A stretch of DNA of 64,000 nt from Ammoniphilus resinae (GCF_017873965.1 NZ_JAGGKT010000003.1:124001-188000); one strand, 5' to 3'. Shown: positions 44,432-54,041, counted from the first letter of the stretch. Notes: a model not told the origin generated them from the letters alone. Translations and numbers: made by a program.

Positions 44432-44585
44432 ATAAAAGCTCCACCTATCCTTTTTTATTTGTATTTTATATTGTTGCCATACCTAAGATTTATACATCAT
44501 ACCAAATTTCATGTGAAAATGCATAGTGTCCTATTAACTGACGTAAAGAGTGAAAAAATAATATTTGTATTAAGATTAACCGTAT

Positions 44586-44601
44586 AGTATATTTATTCAT
44601 T
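44586..44601 (-). promoter_or_regulatory. candidate ArgR/AhrC operator (ARG box)
   Basis: Read on the minus strand, AATGAATAAATATACT agrees with about 12 of 16 positions of the Bacillus AhrC consensus CATGAATAAAAATTCA. It lies 74-89 bases upstream of argJ. Confidence 0.45.
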
Positions 44602-44674
44602 ATAATAGCTTTAGATTAGCATTTATCTGCTACTATATATGTAACACGTGCTAAATCGTGGGGAGGAATAGACA

Positions 44675-45889
44675 ATGTGCGCATATCAGGTCATAGAAGG
44701 GCATATAGCCAAACCGCAGGGTTATCAGGCCACAGGGATATACTCTGGCATAAAAAAGGTGGAGAAATTAGATCTCGGTTTAATTCTAAGTGAAGTTCCT
44801 GCTGCTTCAGCGGCAGTATATACAACGAATCTTTTTCAGGCACCCCCGTGTCATGTGACGCGCGAAAGCCTGGAAAAGGAAGGAAAATTGCAAGCTGTTG
44901 TCGTTAACAGTGGTAATGCTAATGCGTGTACTGGGAGTAAAGGGGTTGATGATGCCAAGATGATGCAGCATCTTGTGTCGCAATCTTTCGGTGTGCCAAA
45001 AGATTATGTTGCTGTCGCTTCTACAGGAGTAATTGGTCAATTTCTTCCAATGGACTGCATTGAAGAAGGAATTCTCCAGTTGCCTAAAGCACTTAACAAT
45101 GAAAGTGCACCTCTTTTTTCACAATCGATTATGACGACTGACCTAATTGAAAAGACAGTGTGTGTTGAATTGCCCATTGATGGGAAAAAGGTAACCATTG
45201 CAGGAACAGCAAAAGGGTCGGGAATGATTGAACCCAATATGGCAACGATGCTTGGATTTATTACGACGGACGTAAAGATAGAACAAAGCTATCTGCAGAA
45301 ACTGCTTAGAAAAGCCACGGATACAACCTTTAACATGATTACTGTGGATGGTGATACAAGTACTAACGACATGGTGGTCCTAATGGCAAATGGGATGGCT
45401 GAAAACAATGAATTAAACGAGCAGCATCCAGAAGAAAAGGAATTTTATCAAGCCCTTCTGTATGTCATGCAGGAGTTAGCAAAGAAAATTGCCCGCGATG
45501 GAGAGGGAGCAACAAAATTGATTGAGGTTGAGGTCACTGGTGCTCCATCCGTAGAAGCTGCACGCCAGGTGGCCAAATCGGTGATTGGTTCAAGCCTAGT
45601 TAAAACTGCAGTTTTTGGTGCCGATGCGAACTGGGGAAGAATATTATGTGCTGTGGGTTACAGCAGTGCACCTATTCAAGCTGACAAACTAGACGTATTC
45701 CTTGGTTCGATCCAAGTCGTTGAAGCGAGTTTTCCTATCCCATTTTCAGAGGAAGAAGCATATGCCTATCTACAGGGGGATACGGTGAAGATAGGTATTC
45801 ACCTGAATGAAGGGGAGTATCAAGCGATCGCTTGGGGTTGTGACTTAACTTATGATTATGTGAAAATTAATGCACATTATCGTACCTAA
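44675..45889 (+). CDS. argJ: bifunctional ornithine acetyltransferase / N-acetylglutamate synthase
   Basis: 404 residues, RBS GGGGAGGAA. ArgJ recycles the acetyl group in arginine synthesis. Autocleavage occurs before Thr in MIEPNMATMLGFITTD (~residue 191), with KGSGMIEPNMATM and DGDTSTNDMV conserved. The family is usually beside argC, argB and argD; here it stands alone between trhO and a CoA-transferase, with a possible ARG box upstream. The terminator after it is strong. Confidence 0.96.
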   Translation: MCAYQVIEGHIAKPQGYQATGIYSGIKKVEKLDLGLILSEVPAASAAVYTTNLFQAPPCHVTRESLEKEGKLQAVVVNSGNANACTGSKGVDDAKMMQHLVSQSFGVPKDYVAVASTGVIGQFLPMDCIEEGILQLPKALNNESAPLFSQSIMTTDLIEKTVCVELPIDGKKVTIAGTAKGSGMIEPNMATMLGFITTDVKIEQSYLQKLLRKATDTTFNMITVDGDTSTNDMVVLMANGMAENNELNEQHPEEKEFYQALLYVMQELAKKIARDGEGATKLIEVEVTGAPSVEAARQVAKSVIGSSLVKTAVFGADANWGRILCAVGYSSAPIQADKLDVFLGSIQVVEASFPIPFSEEEAYAYLQGDTVKIGIHLNEGEYQAIAWGCDLTYDYVKINAHYRT

Positions 45890-45892
45890 AGA

Positions 45893-45934
45893 GAAAAGGG
45901 TGACCCGATTCGTTTCGGGTCACCCTTTATTTTA
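45893..45934. terminator. terminator between argJ and CoA-transferase
   Basis: AAAGGGTGACCCGA/TTCGGGTCACCCTTT, 13-14 bp stem, flanked by A- and T-rich ends. Confidence 0.9.
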
Positions 45935-47428
45935 CAACAGCATAGTACCTTTTTCCTCATAATTAATATGCCAGCTAAAAGCTTTCTGTAATAAATGTGG
46001 AGTCTGGCCACCTTTGGCAAGAGCCTCTTTAAAATAGTCATAAAGCTGCGGTCTGTAATCAGGATGTGCGCATTTCTCAATCATAAGAATTGCCCGTTCT
46101 CTTGGGGCAAGCCCACGGAGATCGGCCAGTCCTTGTTCCGTGACGATAATGTCGACATCATGTTCGGTATGATCGACATGTGTTACAAAAGGAACAATGC
46201 TAGAGATAGCCCCGTTTTTTGCAATGGATTTGGTAACAAAAATCGCTAGTCTGGAGTTACGGGCAAAGTCACCCGATCCTCCGATGCCATTCATCATGCG
46301 GGTTCCTGACACATGAGTAGAATTGACGTTCCCATATATATCCACTTCTAATGCTGTGTTAATAGCAATTAGCCCTAACCTGCGGATAATTTCTGGGTGA
46401 TTAGTGATTTCTTGCGGGCGCAAAAGAATTTTTTCCTTGTACTTATCAAAGTTCTGCAACACTTGTTCCATTTTCTTTGGAGATAGGGTGATCGAACAAC
46501 CAGAAGCAAAGCGGATTTTTCCTGCATCAAGTAAATCAAACACGGCGTCTTGCAGAACCTCAGAATAAACATCCAAAGAATGAAAATCTGAGGTTAGGAA
46601 ACCGTGGAAAACAGCATTTGCCACAGATCCAATCCCTGATTGCAATGGGGCCAAATTTGCTGGCAGTTTCCCGTCTGCAACTTGTTGTTCTAGAAATTCT
46701 AAAAGATTTTCAGCAATACGAATGGTGTCCCCATCAGGAGGAACAATCGTTGATGGCGAATCGGGCAAGTTGGTAACCACAATCCCCTTGATTTTATCGG
46801 GGGCTACTTGAATTCCCGAGGTCCCTATCCGCTGTTCAGGAGAGGTAAGTGGTATAGGTTTCCGTTCACCTTGCGGCCCTATCTGATAGATATCGTGAAT
46901 TCCTTCCAGGCTTAAAGGTTGTGCGAGGTTTAATTCAACAATGACTTCTTTTGCTTTTTCAATAAAAATATTTGAATTTCCAACAGAGGTAGCAGGAATA
47001 ATCCATCCTTCTTCATTGATTGCAACCGCTTCCACAATTGCTATATCAATGGATGGCAATACATCTGCGCGCACTAATTCAGCAGTGTGGGACAAATGCT
47101 GGTCAACAAAAAGAAGTTCGCCTGTGTTAATTTTATTCCGCATCACTTTATCAGCTTGAAACGGAAGACGTTTATGAATAATTCCGGCTTCCGCCATCAT
47201 GGTATCGATATCGCTACCTAGTGATGCTCCTGTATAAACATTTACTTTAAAAGCATCATGGCTTTGTTTAACACGTTCTACCAATGCCATGGGAACAGCC
47301 TTGGCATCACCTGCTCTGGTGAATCCGCTCAATCCAAGTGTCATGCCATTTTTAATCCAAGTTGAGGCTTCTTCAGCCGAAACGATCCGGGAGGTAAATT
47401 CTTGTTTTCGAATACGACTGTTAATCAT
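45932..47428 (-). CDS. acetyl-CoA hydrolase / succinate CoA-transferase family protein
   Basis: 498 residues from ATG 47428, six bases after TTGGAGGAA; the frame extends to 47488 without a better start. The family (Cat1, AarC, ScpC) moves CoA between succinate and acetate or propionate. The catalytic Glu is expected in LDVYSEVLQDAVFDLL (~288), with LAPLQSGIGSVANAVF before it and GIGGSGDFARNSRLAIF after it. The final segments EQGLADLRGLAPRERA are also typical. The LytTR regulator gene upstream is transcribed in the same direction and may control it. Confidence 0.9.
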   Translation of the reverse strand: MINSRIRKQEFTSRIVSAEEASTWIKNGMTLGLSGFTRAGDAKAVPMALVERVKQSHDAFKVNVYTGASLGSDIDTMMAEAGIIHKRLPFQADKVMRNKINTGELLFVDQHLSHTAELVRADVLPSIDIAIVEAVAINEEGWIIPATSVGNSNIFIEKAKEVIVELNLAQPLSLEGIHDIYQIGPQGERKPIPLTSPEQRIGTSGIQVAPDKIKGIVVTNLPDSPSTIVPPDGDTIRIAENLLEFLEQQVADGKLPANLAPLQSGIGSVANAVFHGFLTSDFHSLDVYSEVLQDAVFDLLDAGKIRFASGCSITLSPKKMEQVLQNFDKYKEKILLRPQEITNHPEIIRRLGLIAINTALEVDIYGNVNSTHVSGTRMMNGIGGSGDFARNSRLAIFVTKSIAKNGAISSIVPFVTHVDHTEHDVDIIVTEQGLADLRGLAPRERAILMIEKCAHPDYRPQLYDYFKEALAKGGQTPHLLQKAFSWHINYEEKGTMLL

Positions 47429-47554
47429 GAGTTCCTCCAATTTTACTGTGTTTCTTTCTACCATAGCATGGAGCGGATAAGACGGCATTGGGTTTTTGGT
47501 GAAGTAGATAATTTAACGATAAAGTAGAAAAAAGCAGGATGAATGTTAAGGTAC

Positions 47555-47592
47555 AAAAAAACAAGGATCCGGGTGACGATCCTTGTTTTCAA
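47555..47592 (-). terminator. terminator after LytTR gene
   Basis: AAAACAAGGATC/GATCCTTGTTTT 12-bp stem, palindromic, next to the LytTR stop. Confidence 0.85.
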
Positions 47593-48260
47593 AACCCCAT
47601 GTATTCGCGGAAATGGCTGGCATATTTTTGACTAACCGGTACTTGAATTTTCTCAAAACTTTTCATCACGAGTAAGAATGTAGAATGAAAATGGGGTTGG
47701 ATTTCTTCGATTTTTCCTATATTTACCATATATGCACGGTGACAGCGGATAAATTGATTGTTGGGAAGAACCCCCTCCAACTCTGTCAAATTAAACTTAT
47801 TCAGATACTGCCCGTCTTTTGTATGAAGCCATGTCTTTCCGTCCTTTGAATGAATATAAACAATTTTTTCGTGCGGGATGGGGATCCATCTGTCATCCAC
47901 TTTACCAATTAAAAATGAATGTGACTGAAGACTAGGTTTGGTTACAGAAAACGGCAGTGGAAAAATAGCTGTAAAGCAATACAGTATGGCCTCATTACTG
48001 ATAATGGGAATGCTTAACCCATAATAGGGGATACCATACAGATCACGATCAACAATTTGCGTTACTTTTTGTCTAGCTTGGACGGCCTTAAGGGTTGCTG
48101 TGCCTTCTTTCAGAAAGTCACCGGGTTTAATTTTGAGATCAATACTTTGACTTGGTTCGTAATAGATGAACTGAGAAGAATCTGCGATGGCAATAGACGC
48201 ATCAATGGGGAAAGATTTATATAATTCTTGAAGCAATGATGGAAAGGCTGCGTTTTCCAT
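47589..48260 (-). CDS. LytTR-domain transcriptional regulator
   Basis: 223 residues from ATG 48260, 8 bases after GAGGGTG. N-terminal ~100 residues look like a sensory PAS/GAF-like part (IDASIAIADSSQFIYYEPSQ; YGLSIPIISNEAILYCFTAI). The C-terminal LytTR DNA-binding domain has IVYIHSKDGKTWLHTKDGQY and FIRCHRAYMVNIGKIEEI. There is no receiver domain, so it senses a signal directly. It lies upstream of the CoA-transferase; control of that gene is inferred. Confidence 0.85.
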   Translation of the reverse strand: MENAAFPSLLQELYKSFPIDASIAIADSSQFIYYEPSQSIDLKIKPGDFLKEGTATLKAVQARQKVTQIVDRDLYGIPYYGLSIPIISNEAILYCFTAIFPLPFSVTKPSLQSHSFLIGKVDDRWIPIPHEKIVYIHSKDGKTWLHTKDGQYLNKFNLTELEGVLPNNQFIRCHRAYMVNIGKIEEIQPHFHSTFLLVMKSFEKIQVPVSQKYASHFREYMGF

Positions 48261-48398
48261 TCCGAATTTCACCCTCTAATTTGTAGTCATCTATATTATA
48301 ATAAAAACCAAGAGGTTCGCCTAGTTAAGGATAACGGCAGGGTAACTTTACTATATTTCGAATATATTATTGGAAATGGCGGTTAAAGAGGTGAGGGT

Positions 48399-49172
48399 AT
48401 GGAGCATTGGCGCTTGATTGCACTTGATTTAGATGGGACCGTCCTCAGTGAAGAAGGTACGATTTCGAATGAGAACAAAGAGTGGCTAAATCGAGCGAAA
48501 CAGGCTGGAATAGAAATTACGATTGCAACGGGGCGCCCTGTTCAGCATTTTCGTAAGTTTCTTACTGAGTTAAATATTCAAGTGCCTTATGTGGCCGCTA
48601 ATGGAAGTGAAGTTTGGACGACTGACGGAGATATTTTAGAACGGCATACTTTGAATACTGAAGATGTTGAATTTATGCATCAGTTGGCTGTTCGATATGA
48701 AACGCGTTTTTGGAGTTCTGTCGTTGATCATCTTTTTCGACCGGGAACATTTCCAGACAATGCTCAGGATTATCAATGGTTAAAGTTTGGGTTTCAAAGT
48801 ATGGATATGAAAATTCTGGAGATAATTAGGAGTCAATTGACTGAATATGGGTTGGAGGTTACTAGTTCAGATCCTAGCAATCTGGAGGTTAATCCATTAG
48901 GTGTAAGCAAGGCAAGTGGATTGCAAGCTGTATGTAAACATCTACAGATTCGACCTAGCGAGGTAGTTGGGATCGGCGATGGATTAAACGACGTATCCAT
49001 GATACGCTGGGCTGGTCTTGGTATTGCCATGGGAAACGCCTGTCTAGAGCTGAAACAGATTGCCAATTGGGTTACCGCAGATTTTCGAAGGCACGGTGTT
49101 GCAAAAGCGGTTGAATTTTTATTGAACAATAAGAATGATGCCCCTCACAAAGATAACACCATATTCGAATGA
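48399..49172 (+). CDS. Cof-type HAD-IIB phosphatase
   Basis: 257 residues, RBS GAGGTGAGG. HAD motif I IALDLDGTVL (Asp10, Asp12), motif II TGRP-type TIATGRPVQHF, motif III Lys in VSKASGLQAVC and motif IV GIGDGLNDVSMI. HAD-IIB proteins of this size dephosphorylate sugar phosphates, FMN or PLP. Substrate unknown. Confidence 0.9.
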   Translation: MEHWRLIALDLDGTVLSEEGTISNENKEWLNRAKQAGIEITIATGRPVQHFRKFLTELNIQVPYVAANGSEVWTTDGDILERHTLNTEDVEFMHQLAVRYETRFWSSVVDHLFRPGTFPDNAQDYQWLKFGFQSMDMKILEIIRSQLTEYGLEVTSSDPSNLEVNPLGVSKASGLQAVCKHLQIRPSEVVGIGDGLNDVSMIRWAGLGIAMGNACLELKQIANWVTADFRRHGVAKAVEFLLNNKNDAPHKDNTIFE

Positions 49173-49221
49173 TGTAGTGTAACCAAGGAACCCACCACAA
49201 TGCAATCTTTGTTTACGCCTA

Positions 49222-49261
49222 AGACTTCTCTTCCATTTCGGAAGGGGGTCTATTTTTTTTT
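49222..49261 (+). terminator. terminator after HAD gene
   Basis: AGAC(TTC)...CTTCC-ATTTC-GGAAG...GTCT stem with G-T pairs, followed by eight or nine T. Confidence 0.85.
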
Positions 49262-49330
49262 GTGTGAGCAGAGAGGGGAATGATAAAATACCTTATAATG
49301 TGGATTAGAAGGGTGGTCGTGAGGTTTACT

Positions 49331-50209
49331 ATGATGAATATCGATACGTTAATATCTGAGCAAACAAGAGAATTACTGAAAAAGAGCCAAGGATCTTCTC
49401 ATTCGGGTAACGAGTATTTAATTGGTAAGGGAGGCTATATTCCACCAGATCCTGATTTGTTGACCGATGCAATCACAGCTCTTGCCATGGGAAAAAATAT
49501 TTTGTTAAAAGGGCCGACTGGGGCAGGAAAAACAAAATTTGCTGAAACTCTGTCCTTTTTGTTTAAACGCCCACTTCATATGATTAACTGCTCGGTTGAT
49601 TTGGACGCCGAGAGTTTGGTTGGTGCCAGGTATCTGGATTACAAGGATAACAAGCAGGTCATTGAGTTTGCTCCAGGACCCGTTATAAAGGCGATGAAGA
49701 ACGGCCATTTCCTGTATATTGACGAAATTAATATGGCTAAACCGGAGACGCTCCCTTTAATTAATGGTGTCTTGGATTATCGGAAAATGATTACGAATCC
49801 TTTCACAGGGGAGGTCGTGATGGCTGCAGACGGGTTTGGTGTGATTGCAGCGATTAATGAAGGATATATTGGAACCGTACCGTTGAATGAAGCCTTGAAA
49901 AACCGCTTTATTGTCATTGATGTTCCGTATTTGCAGGGGGAGCAGTTAAATCACTTAATTCAAGATTCCACAAGTCTAAAAGATTCCGTATTGATCGAGC
50001 GATTTGTTAAGCTGTCGGGAGATTTGGTTCTTGCTGCGAACCAAGGAAGACTCTCGGAAGAAGCTGCCTCGATTCGTGCACTTCTTGATGCCTGTGATCT
50101 TAGCACAGCCCTGCCACCTTTAAGGGCAATTAAACGAGCCATCATTGACAAGATGGACGAAGAAAAAGAGCGTGATTTCATCAGAAATTTAGCAGAAACG
50201 CTTTTTTAG
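49331..50209 (+). CDS. MoxR-family AAA+ ATPase
   Basis: 292 residues from ATG 49331, five bases after GAGGT; earlier in-frame starts lack a ribosome site. Walker A GPTGAGKT (61-68), Walker B HFLYIDEINMA (~127), sensor NEGYIGTVPLNEALKNRF. It is the YojN type, which works with the VWA protein encoded next, as NorQ does with NorD, probably to insert or activate a metal centre in a partner enzyme. The partner is not visible here. Confidence 0.9.
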   Translation: MMNIDTLISEQTRELLKKSQGSSHSGNEYLIGKGGYIPPDPDLLTDAITALAMGKNILLKGPTGAGKTKFAETLSFLFKRPLHMINCSVDLDAESLVGARYLDYKDNKQVIEFAPGPVIKAMKNGHFLYIDEINMAKPETLPLINGVLDYRKMITNPFTGEVVMAADGFGVIAAINEGYIGTVPLNEALKNRFIVIDVPYLQGEQLNHLIQDSTSLKDSVLIERFVKLSGDLVLAANQGRLSEEAASIRALLDACDLSTALPPLRAIKRAIIDKMDEEKERDFIRNLAETLF

Positions 50210-50225
50210 GAAAGGCCAGGATCCA

Positions 50226-52142
50226 ATGATGAAATTCATTGTTTTTAACAATCAAAAGGTGGATACTAGTTTATTTTTACAGCTTCAAGATCTGGCCTGT
50301 GTCTTAACGAGAATATCTAATTTGAAATTTGAATTTCACTACGGCCATTCTTTTGATCTCAGGCGAAAGGTAATAACGGCTAGTCATTTCTGGGATAATT
50401 TCTCTCCCGAAATTCGCGAAGCAGGGTATAAGACAGATGTTTTTCTTCGCGCAATCGGAACATTACAATATACAGAGGAAGCAGTTCTGATGGACTATAT
50501 GCAAAGACTTGAGGATATCCCTCTCAAGAAGTTTGCCTCACAGCTCTTTACTTTACTTGAAGATCTGAGGTTAGAGGAGTTATGTAAGAGAGAACGACCA
50601 GGTACAGCTCGGATTTTTCAAATTCGCCAGAGAGAATATCAGAAATATTTTACCAGCCAATTAAAAGTCAATGCAGACCGCGGGTATGAACTAGATGAAT
50701 TGTTCTGTTTATGCTTTTTAACTTTATTGACTAATACGCCGGATCCATTTTTTACTGACGCCAATGAAAAACAATTACAGTCGTTGGAAAAATTAAAGCC
50801 TGTTTTGTATACAGCCTTCGAAGCGCAGCAGACAAAAGATGTAGTACAGATAGTGGTGCAGATCATCGCGCTTTTAGAGAATGTTCATCAAGAGGATAGT
50901 TTGAATGAATATTTTATTTTACCCGTGTTTTATACTTCTTCTTTCGAGAATGGATTAACTCTTGACGACCTGAGAAGAAAAAGCAAACTGAAAAATGAGG
51001 ATAAGGACTCTTCTGTACATGAAAATGAAGAGGCTAAAGAGAAAAAAATGCCAACCTGGCATGGTGTTTCCAAAAGCGAGGAACAAAAAGCATTTTTACG
51101 CTTTGAACTGGAAAGTGGCACGAAAACAAAATTATTAGGGGATACTTCAAGAGAAACGGAAGACGGTGATCAGGCTTTAGGTTCGGTTCAGGGGAAATCA
51201 AGGTCCAGTAAAAATAAGGATTACGGTAAAACTGAAGAACTGGAAAATAAAACGGAGAATGCGAAAGCTGGACGTGGTTTTTACGGTGAAGAAAACCGGG
51301 ATGCAGTTTTGTTGAATAAGCAGGCAGAACCTCCAGGTACTGATGATTTGATGTTGTATCAATCTTACGTTGTAGATGTGGAAAGCCATATCCGTAAGCT
51401 ATCTCGAACGATTGAAAAAACATTAGAACATAAAAAAATTATGCCAAGGGTTGATTTGCACGCTGGAAGATTGTCAAAAAGACTGATTCCGCTCGTTTTA
51501 GAACCTTTTCCGCGAATTTTTTATAAGAAAAATAACCGTTCCAAAGAAATTGATGCTGTCTTTACTTTGTTAGTCGACTGTTCGGCCTCGATGGTAGATA
51601 AAATGGAAGAAACTAAAAAGGGAATCATTTTATTTCATGAGGTTCTCAAAAGATTAGTCATTCCCCATTCGATTATTGGTTTTTGGGAAGATGCAAATGC
51701 AGTAAAGGATGGATACCAGCCAAATTATTTTCATCGTATCAAAGACTTTTCCCATTCAGTCTATAGTAAAAGTGGGGCAGAGATCCTTCAGTTGCAGCCA
51801 CAGGAAGATAATCGGGATGGTTTTAGTATTCGGATGGCTACGCAAGAATTAATGAGGCGAAATGAAAAAAATCGATTCCTACTTATCTTTTCAGACGGAG
51901 AACCAGCCGCAGCAAACTATGATCAAAACGGCATAATCGATACCAAGGAGGCAGTGGTTGAAGCGCGAAAAAAGGGAATTGAAGTGGTTGGGATGTTCCT
52001 ATCCAATGGGACAATCGCTGAGGAAGACCAAAAGACCATGCAAAATATTTATGATAAAGAACATGTTCTAATTCCATCGATAACCGAGCTGCCAGAACAG
52101 TTTACCCCTTTGCTAAAGAAACTTCTTTTGAAGAGCTTGTGA
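50226..52142 (+). CDS. von Willebrand factor A domain protein (YojO-like)
   Basis: 638 residues, 16 bases after the MoxR gene. The C-terminal VWA domain has the MIDAS motif LLVDCSASMVDKM (~448) and later FSDGEPAAANYDQNG. The N-terminal ~250 residues are helical; the middle (~255-370) is charged and low-complexity. The pair resembles yojN-yojO of B. subtilis. Metal-dependent adhesion to the MoxR ring and a client protein is the expected mode. Confidence 0.85.
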   Translation: MMKFIVFNNQKVDTSLFLQLQDLACVLTRISNLKFEFHYGHSFDLRRKVITASHFWDNFSPEIREAGYKTDVFLRAIGTLQYTEEAVLMDYMQRLEDIPLKKFASQLFTLLEDLRLEELCKRERPGTARIFQIRQREYQKYFTSQLKVNADRGYELDELFCLCFLTLLTNTPDPFFTDANEKQLQSLEKLKPVLYTAFEAQQTKDVVQIVVQIIALLENVHQEDSLNEYFILPVFYTSSFENGLTLDDLRRKSKLKNEDKDSSVHENEEAKEKKMPTWHGVSKSEEQKAFLRFELESGTKTKLLGDTSRETEDGDQALGSVQGKSRSSKNKDYGKTEELENKTENAKAGRGFYGEENRDAVLLNKQAEPPGTDDLMLYQSYVVDVESHIRKLSRTIEKTLEHKKIMPRVDLHAGRLSKRLIPLVLEPFPRIFYKKNNRSKEIDAVFTLLVDCSASMVDKMEETKKGIILFHEVLKRLVIPHSIIGFWEDANAVKDGYQPNYFHRIKDFSHSVYSKSGAEILQLQPQEDNRDGFSIRMATQELMRRNEKNRFLLIFSDGEPAAANYDQNGIIDTKEAVVEARKKGIEVVGMFLSNGTIAEEDQKTMQNIYDKEHVLIPSITELPEQFTPLLKKLLLKSL

Positions 52143-52162
52143 TATTTATTAACCTTAACCCA

Positions 52163-52226
52163 GTCTCAAGGACAATTCCCCTACTCTTTCGAGGTGAAAT
52201 GTCCTTGAGACTCCCTCTAAAGGACA
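52163..52226 (+). repeat. 52-bp hairpin repeat, second locus
   Basis: GTCTCAAGGACA (52163-52174) pairs perfectly with TGTCCTTGAGAC (52200-52211). The core AAGGACA...TGTCCTT spans 39 nt, as in the repeats at 19.2 kb, and AAGGACA recurs at 52220, exactly 52 bp after the first at 52168. The stem differs from the 19-kb copies by compensatory changes. No T-run follows. Confidence 0.7.
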
Positions 52227-52318
52227 TGCCCCCTATCCATAAACATAATTCCTTCCAAACGAGAATAGATTAAATAATAGTGAAAATTAATTCTGTGGAA
52301 TTAGGAGGGGGCTTTCTT

Positions 52319-53053
52319 ATGAGAATGAAATGGGTGCTACTCTTATCCCTTTTTTCTATTGTTTTTTCGAGCCAGACCAGTGCACTTGAATCCCCTGAAC
52401 CCCATACAGCTTACTTAGATATAAACAGCAACCGAACATTTGTGCCACTGAGGTTTGTGAGTGAATCATTGGGCGCGGAAGTGATTTGGCAGGCGGAAAC
52501 AAGACAAGCTATCGTGAAATCGAAAGATTTAACGATCCAAATACCCATTGGGTCGAGAACTGCCTGGGTTAATGAAAATCCGTTCACATTAGATGCTAAT
52601 GCCTTTATTCAAGATCAACGCACTTACATTCCATTGAGATTCGTAAGCGAGGGAATAGGTGCAACTGTTAGCTGGAATGTGAGTGAAAAACGTGTAACTG
52701 TCTCGAGAGACCAAATACATGTGGACCTGGAAACTGTAATTAGAAATGAAGCCGAGGTGTTTGAAAATGAACGTTTCCGATTGGTTAAAGTGGAAAAGAA
52801 TGCAGACACCTACACAGTATCGGGTGAAGCTCAGATCTTTGAAGCGGTATTTGGTTATGTCGTTGAAGATGGACATAACGAGCTTGTCAAAGGCCATGCT
52901 TCAACAGAGAAGGGTGCTCCGGAGTGGGGAGCATTTTCCTTTAAGTTTAATGTAAAGAAACAGGACGAAAATACATCCCTAACTTTAATTCTTTTTGAAG
53001 AAAGTTTAAAAGATGGGGGACGGGAATATGAACTGTTTATTCCACTTGACTGA
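52319..53053 (+). CDS. secreted stalk-domain (copper amine oxidase N-like) protein with Gmad2 domain
   Basis: 244 residues from ATG 52319 behind AGGAGGGGG. A signal peptide ends near SQTSALE (~22). Two stalk-type repeats follow (FVPLRFVSESLGAEVIW; YIPLRFVSEGIGATVSW; PF07833). The C-terminal ~100 residues look like Gmad2, an Ig-like domain of spore-germination and envelope proteins (NERFRLVKVEKNADTYTVSG). Probably an extracytoplasmic, cell-wall-associated protein. No copper oxidase catalytic domain is present. Confidence 0.8.
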   Translation: MRMKWVLLLSLFSIVFSSQTSALESPEPHTAYLDINSNRTFVPLRFVSESLGAEVIWQAETRQAIVKSKDLTIQIPIGSRTAWVNENPFTLDANAFIQDQRTYIPLRFVSEGIGATVSWNVSEKRVTVSRDQIHVDLETVIRNEAEVFENERFRLVKVEKNADTYTVSGEAQIFEAVFGYVVEDGHNELVKGHASTEKGAPEWGAFSFKFNVKKQDENTSLTLILFEESLKDGGREYELFIPLD

Positions 53054-53113
53054 ATTTTTTTCCAAGGCAAGCTATAATATAATGACTAATAAACTTGTCT
53101 GGAGAGTGAAAAA

Positions 53114-53863
53114 ATGAAGTTTACTGGGAAAACAGTGATAGTAACAGGCGCTGCTTCGGGGATTGGTAAGACTATTGCAGCTGAATATGCCAAAGTGGGG
53201 GCCAATGTTGTCCTTGCTGATATCCAGGAATTCCAATTAGAGGAAACCGTTGCAGAAATAAAGAAATATAGTCCACAAACCATTGGGCAGGTAACAGATG
53301 TTAGGAACCCGAATGACATTATTAGTATGATGAAAAGGGCGAACGAGGCTTTTGGCCGGATAGACATATTAATTAATAATGCCGGGGTTTCACGAAGAAA
53401 ATCACCCTATGACTTAACTGTCGAGGAGTGGGATGATGTGATTCAGATTAACCTTCGTGGTTCCTTTTTATGTGCGCGGGAGGTTGCCAAAATCATGAAG
53501 CAGCAAAAAGAAGGTGGTGCGATTGTCAACATTGCCTCTACCCGCGCCTTCATGTCTGAGCCGAATACCGAAGCGTATGCAGCTTCGAAAGGGGGAATTA
53601 TTGCCCTAACCCATGCATTGGCTATTTCCCTTGGGGAGGACAGGATTCGCGTCAATTCCATCAGCCCAGGCTGGATTGAGACAAGGGATTATGAGAGTCT
53701 ACGGAATGTTGACCATGAGCAGCATCCTGTTGGTCGGGTAGGGTATCCTCGGGATATTGCAAAGGCCTGTTTTTTTCTGACCGCGGAAGAAAACGATTTT
53801 ATTACGGGTGAAAATTTGACCGTGGATGGCGGAATGACGAAAAAAATGATCTACGAACCGTGA
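53114..53863 (+). CDS. SDR-family oxidoreductase
   Basis: 249 residues, RBS GGAGAGTG. Classical short-chain dehydrogenase: TGAASGIG (11-18), NNAGVSRR, Ser in NIASTRAF, catalytic Tyr and Lys in EAYAASKGG (~154-158), and SPGWIETRDYE. Asp in VVLADIQE suggests NAD(H) preference. Substrate unknown; the closest described types are glucose-1-dehydrogenase-like and 3-oxoacyl reductase-like. Confidence 0.9.
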   Translation: MKFTGKTVIVTGAASGIGKTIAAEYAKVGANVVLADIQEFQLEETVAEIKKYSPQTIGQVTDVRNPNDIISMMKRANEAFGRIDILINNAGVSRRKSPYDLTVEEWDDVIQINLRGSFLCAREVAKIMKQQKEGGAIVNIASTRAFMSEPNTEAYAASKGGIIALTHALAISLGEDRIRVNSISPGWIETRDYESLRNVDHEQHPVGRVGYPRDIAKACFFLTAEENDFITGENLTVDGGMTKKMIYEP

Positions 53864-53950
53864 TTGTTTGAAAATCTTTTTCTTATTGTTTGAAAGCCCA
53901 TAAAAAGTGGATCATCTGCCTACACTATATATATTTAAATGGATAATGGA

Positions 53951-53976
53951 CAGCTAACTCATATTTGGGTTAGCTT
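53951..53976 (+). terminator. hairpin, possible SDR terminator
   Basis: AGCTAAC/GTTAGCT stem, followed by TTCGCTC; weak T-run. Confidence 0.4.
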
Positions 53977-54041
53977 TCGCTCATTGTTGTAGTAAAATAT
54001 GTTATAAATTGGTTTATTCCGAGATGGAGGTAACAGCAGTC

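Noticed and set aside
52319-53053. Copper amine oxidase
   Set aside because: Only the N-terminal stalk-type domain is present, with no TPQ or copper-binding catalytic domain.
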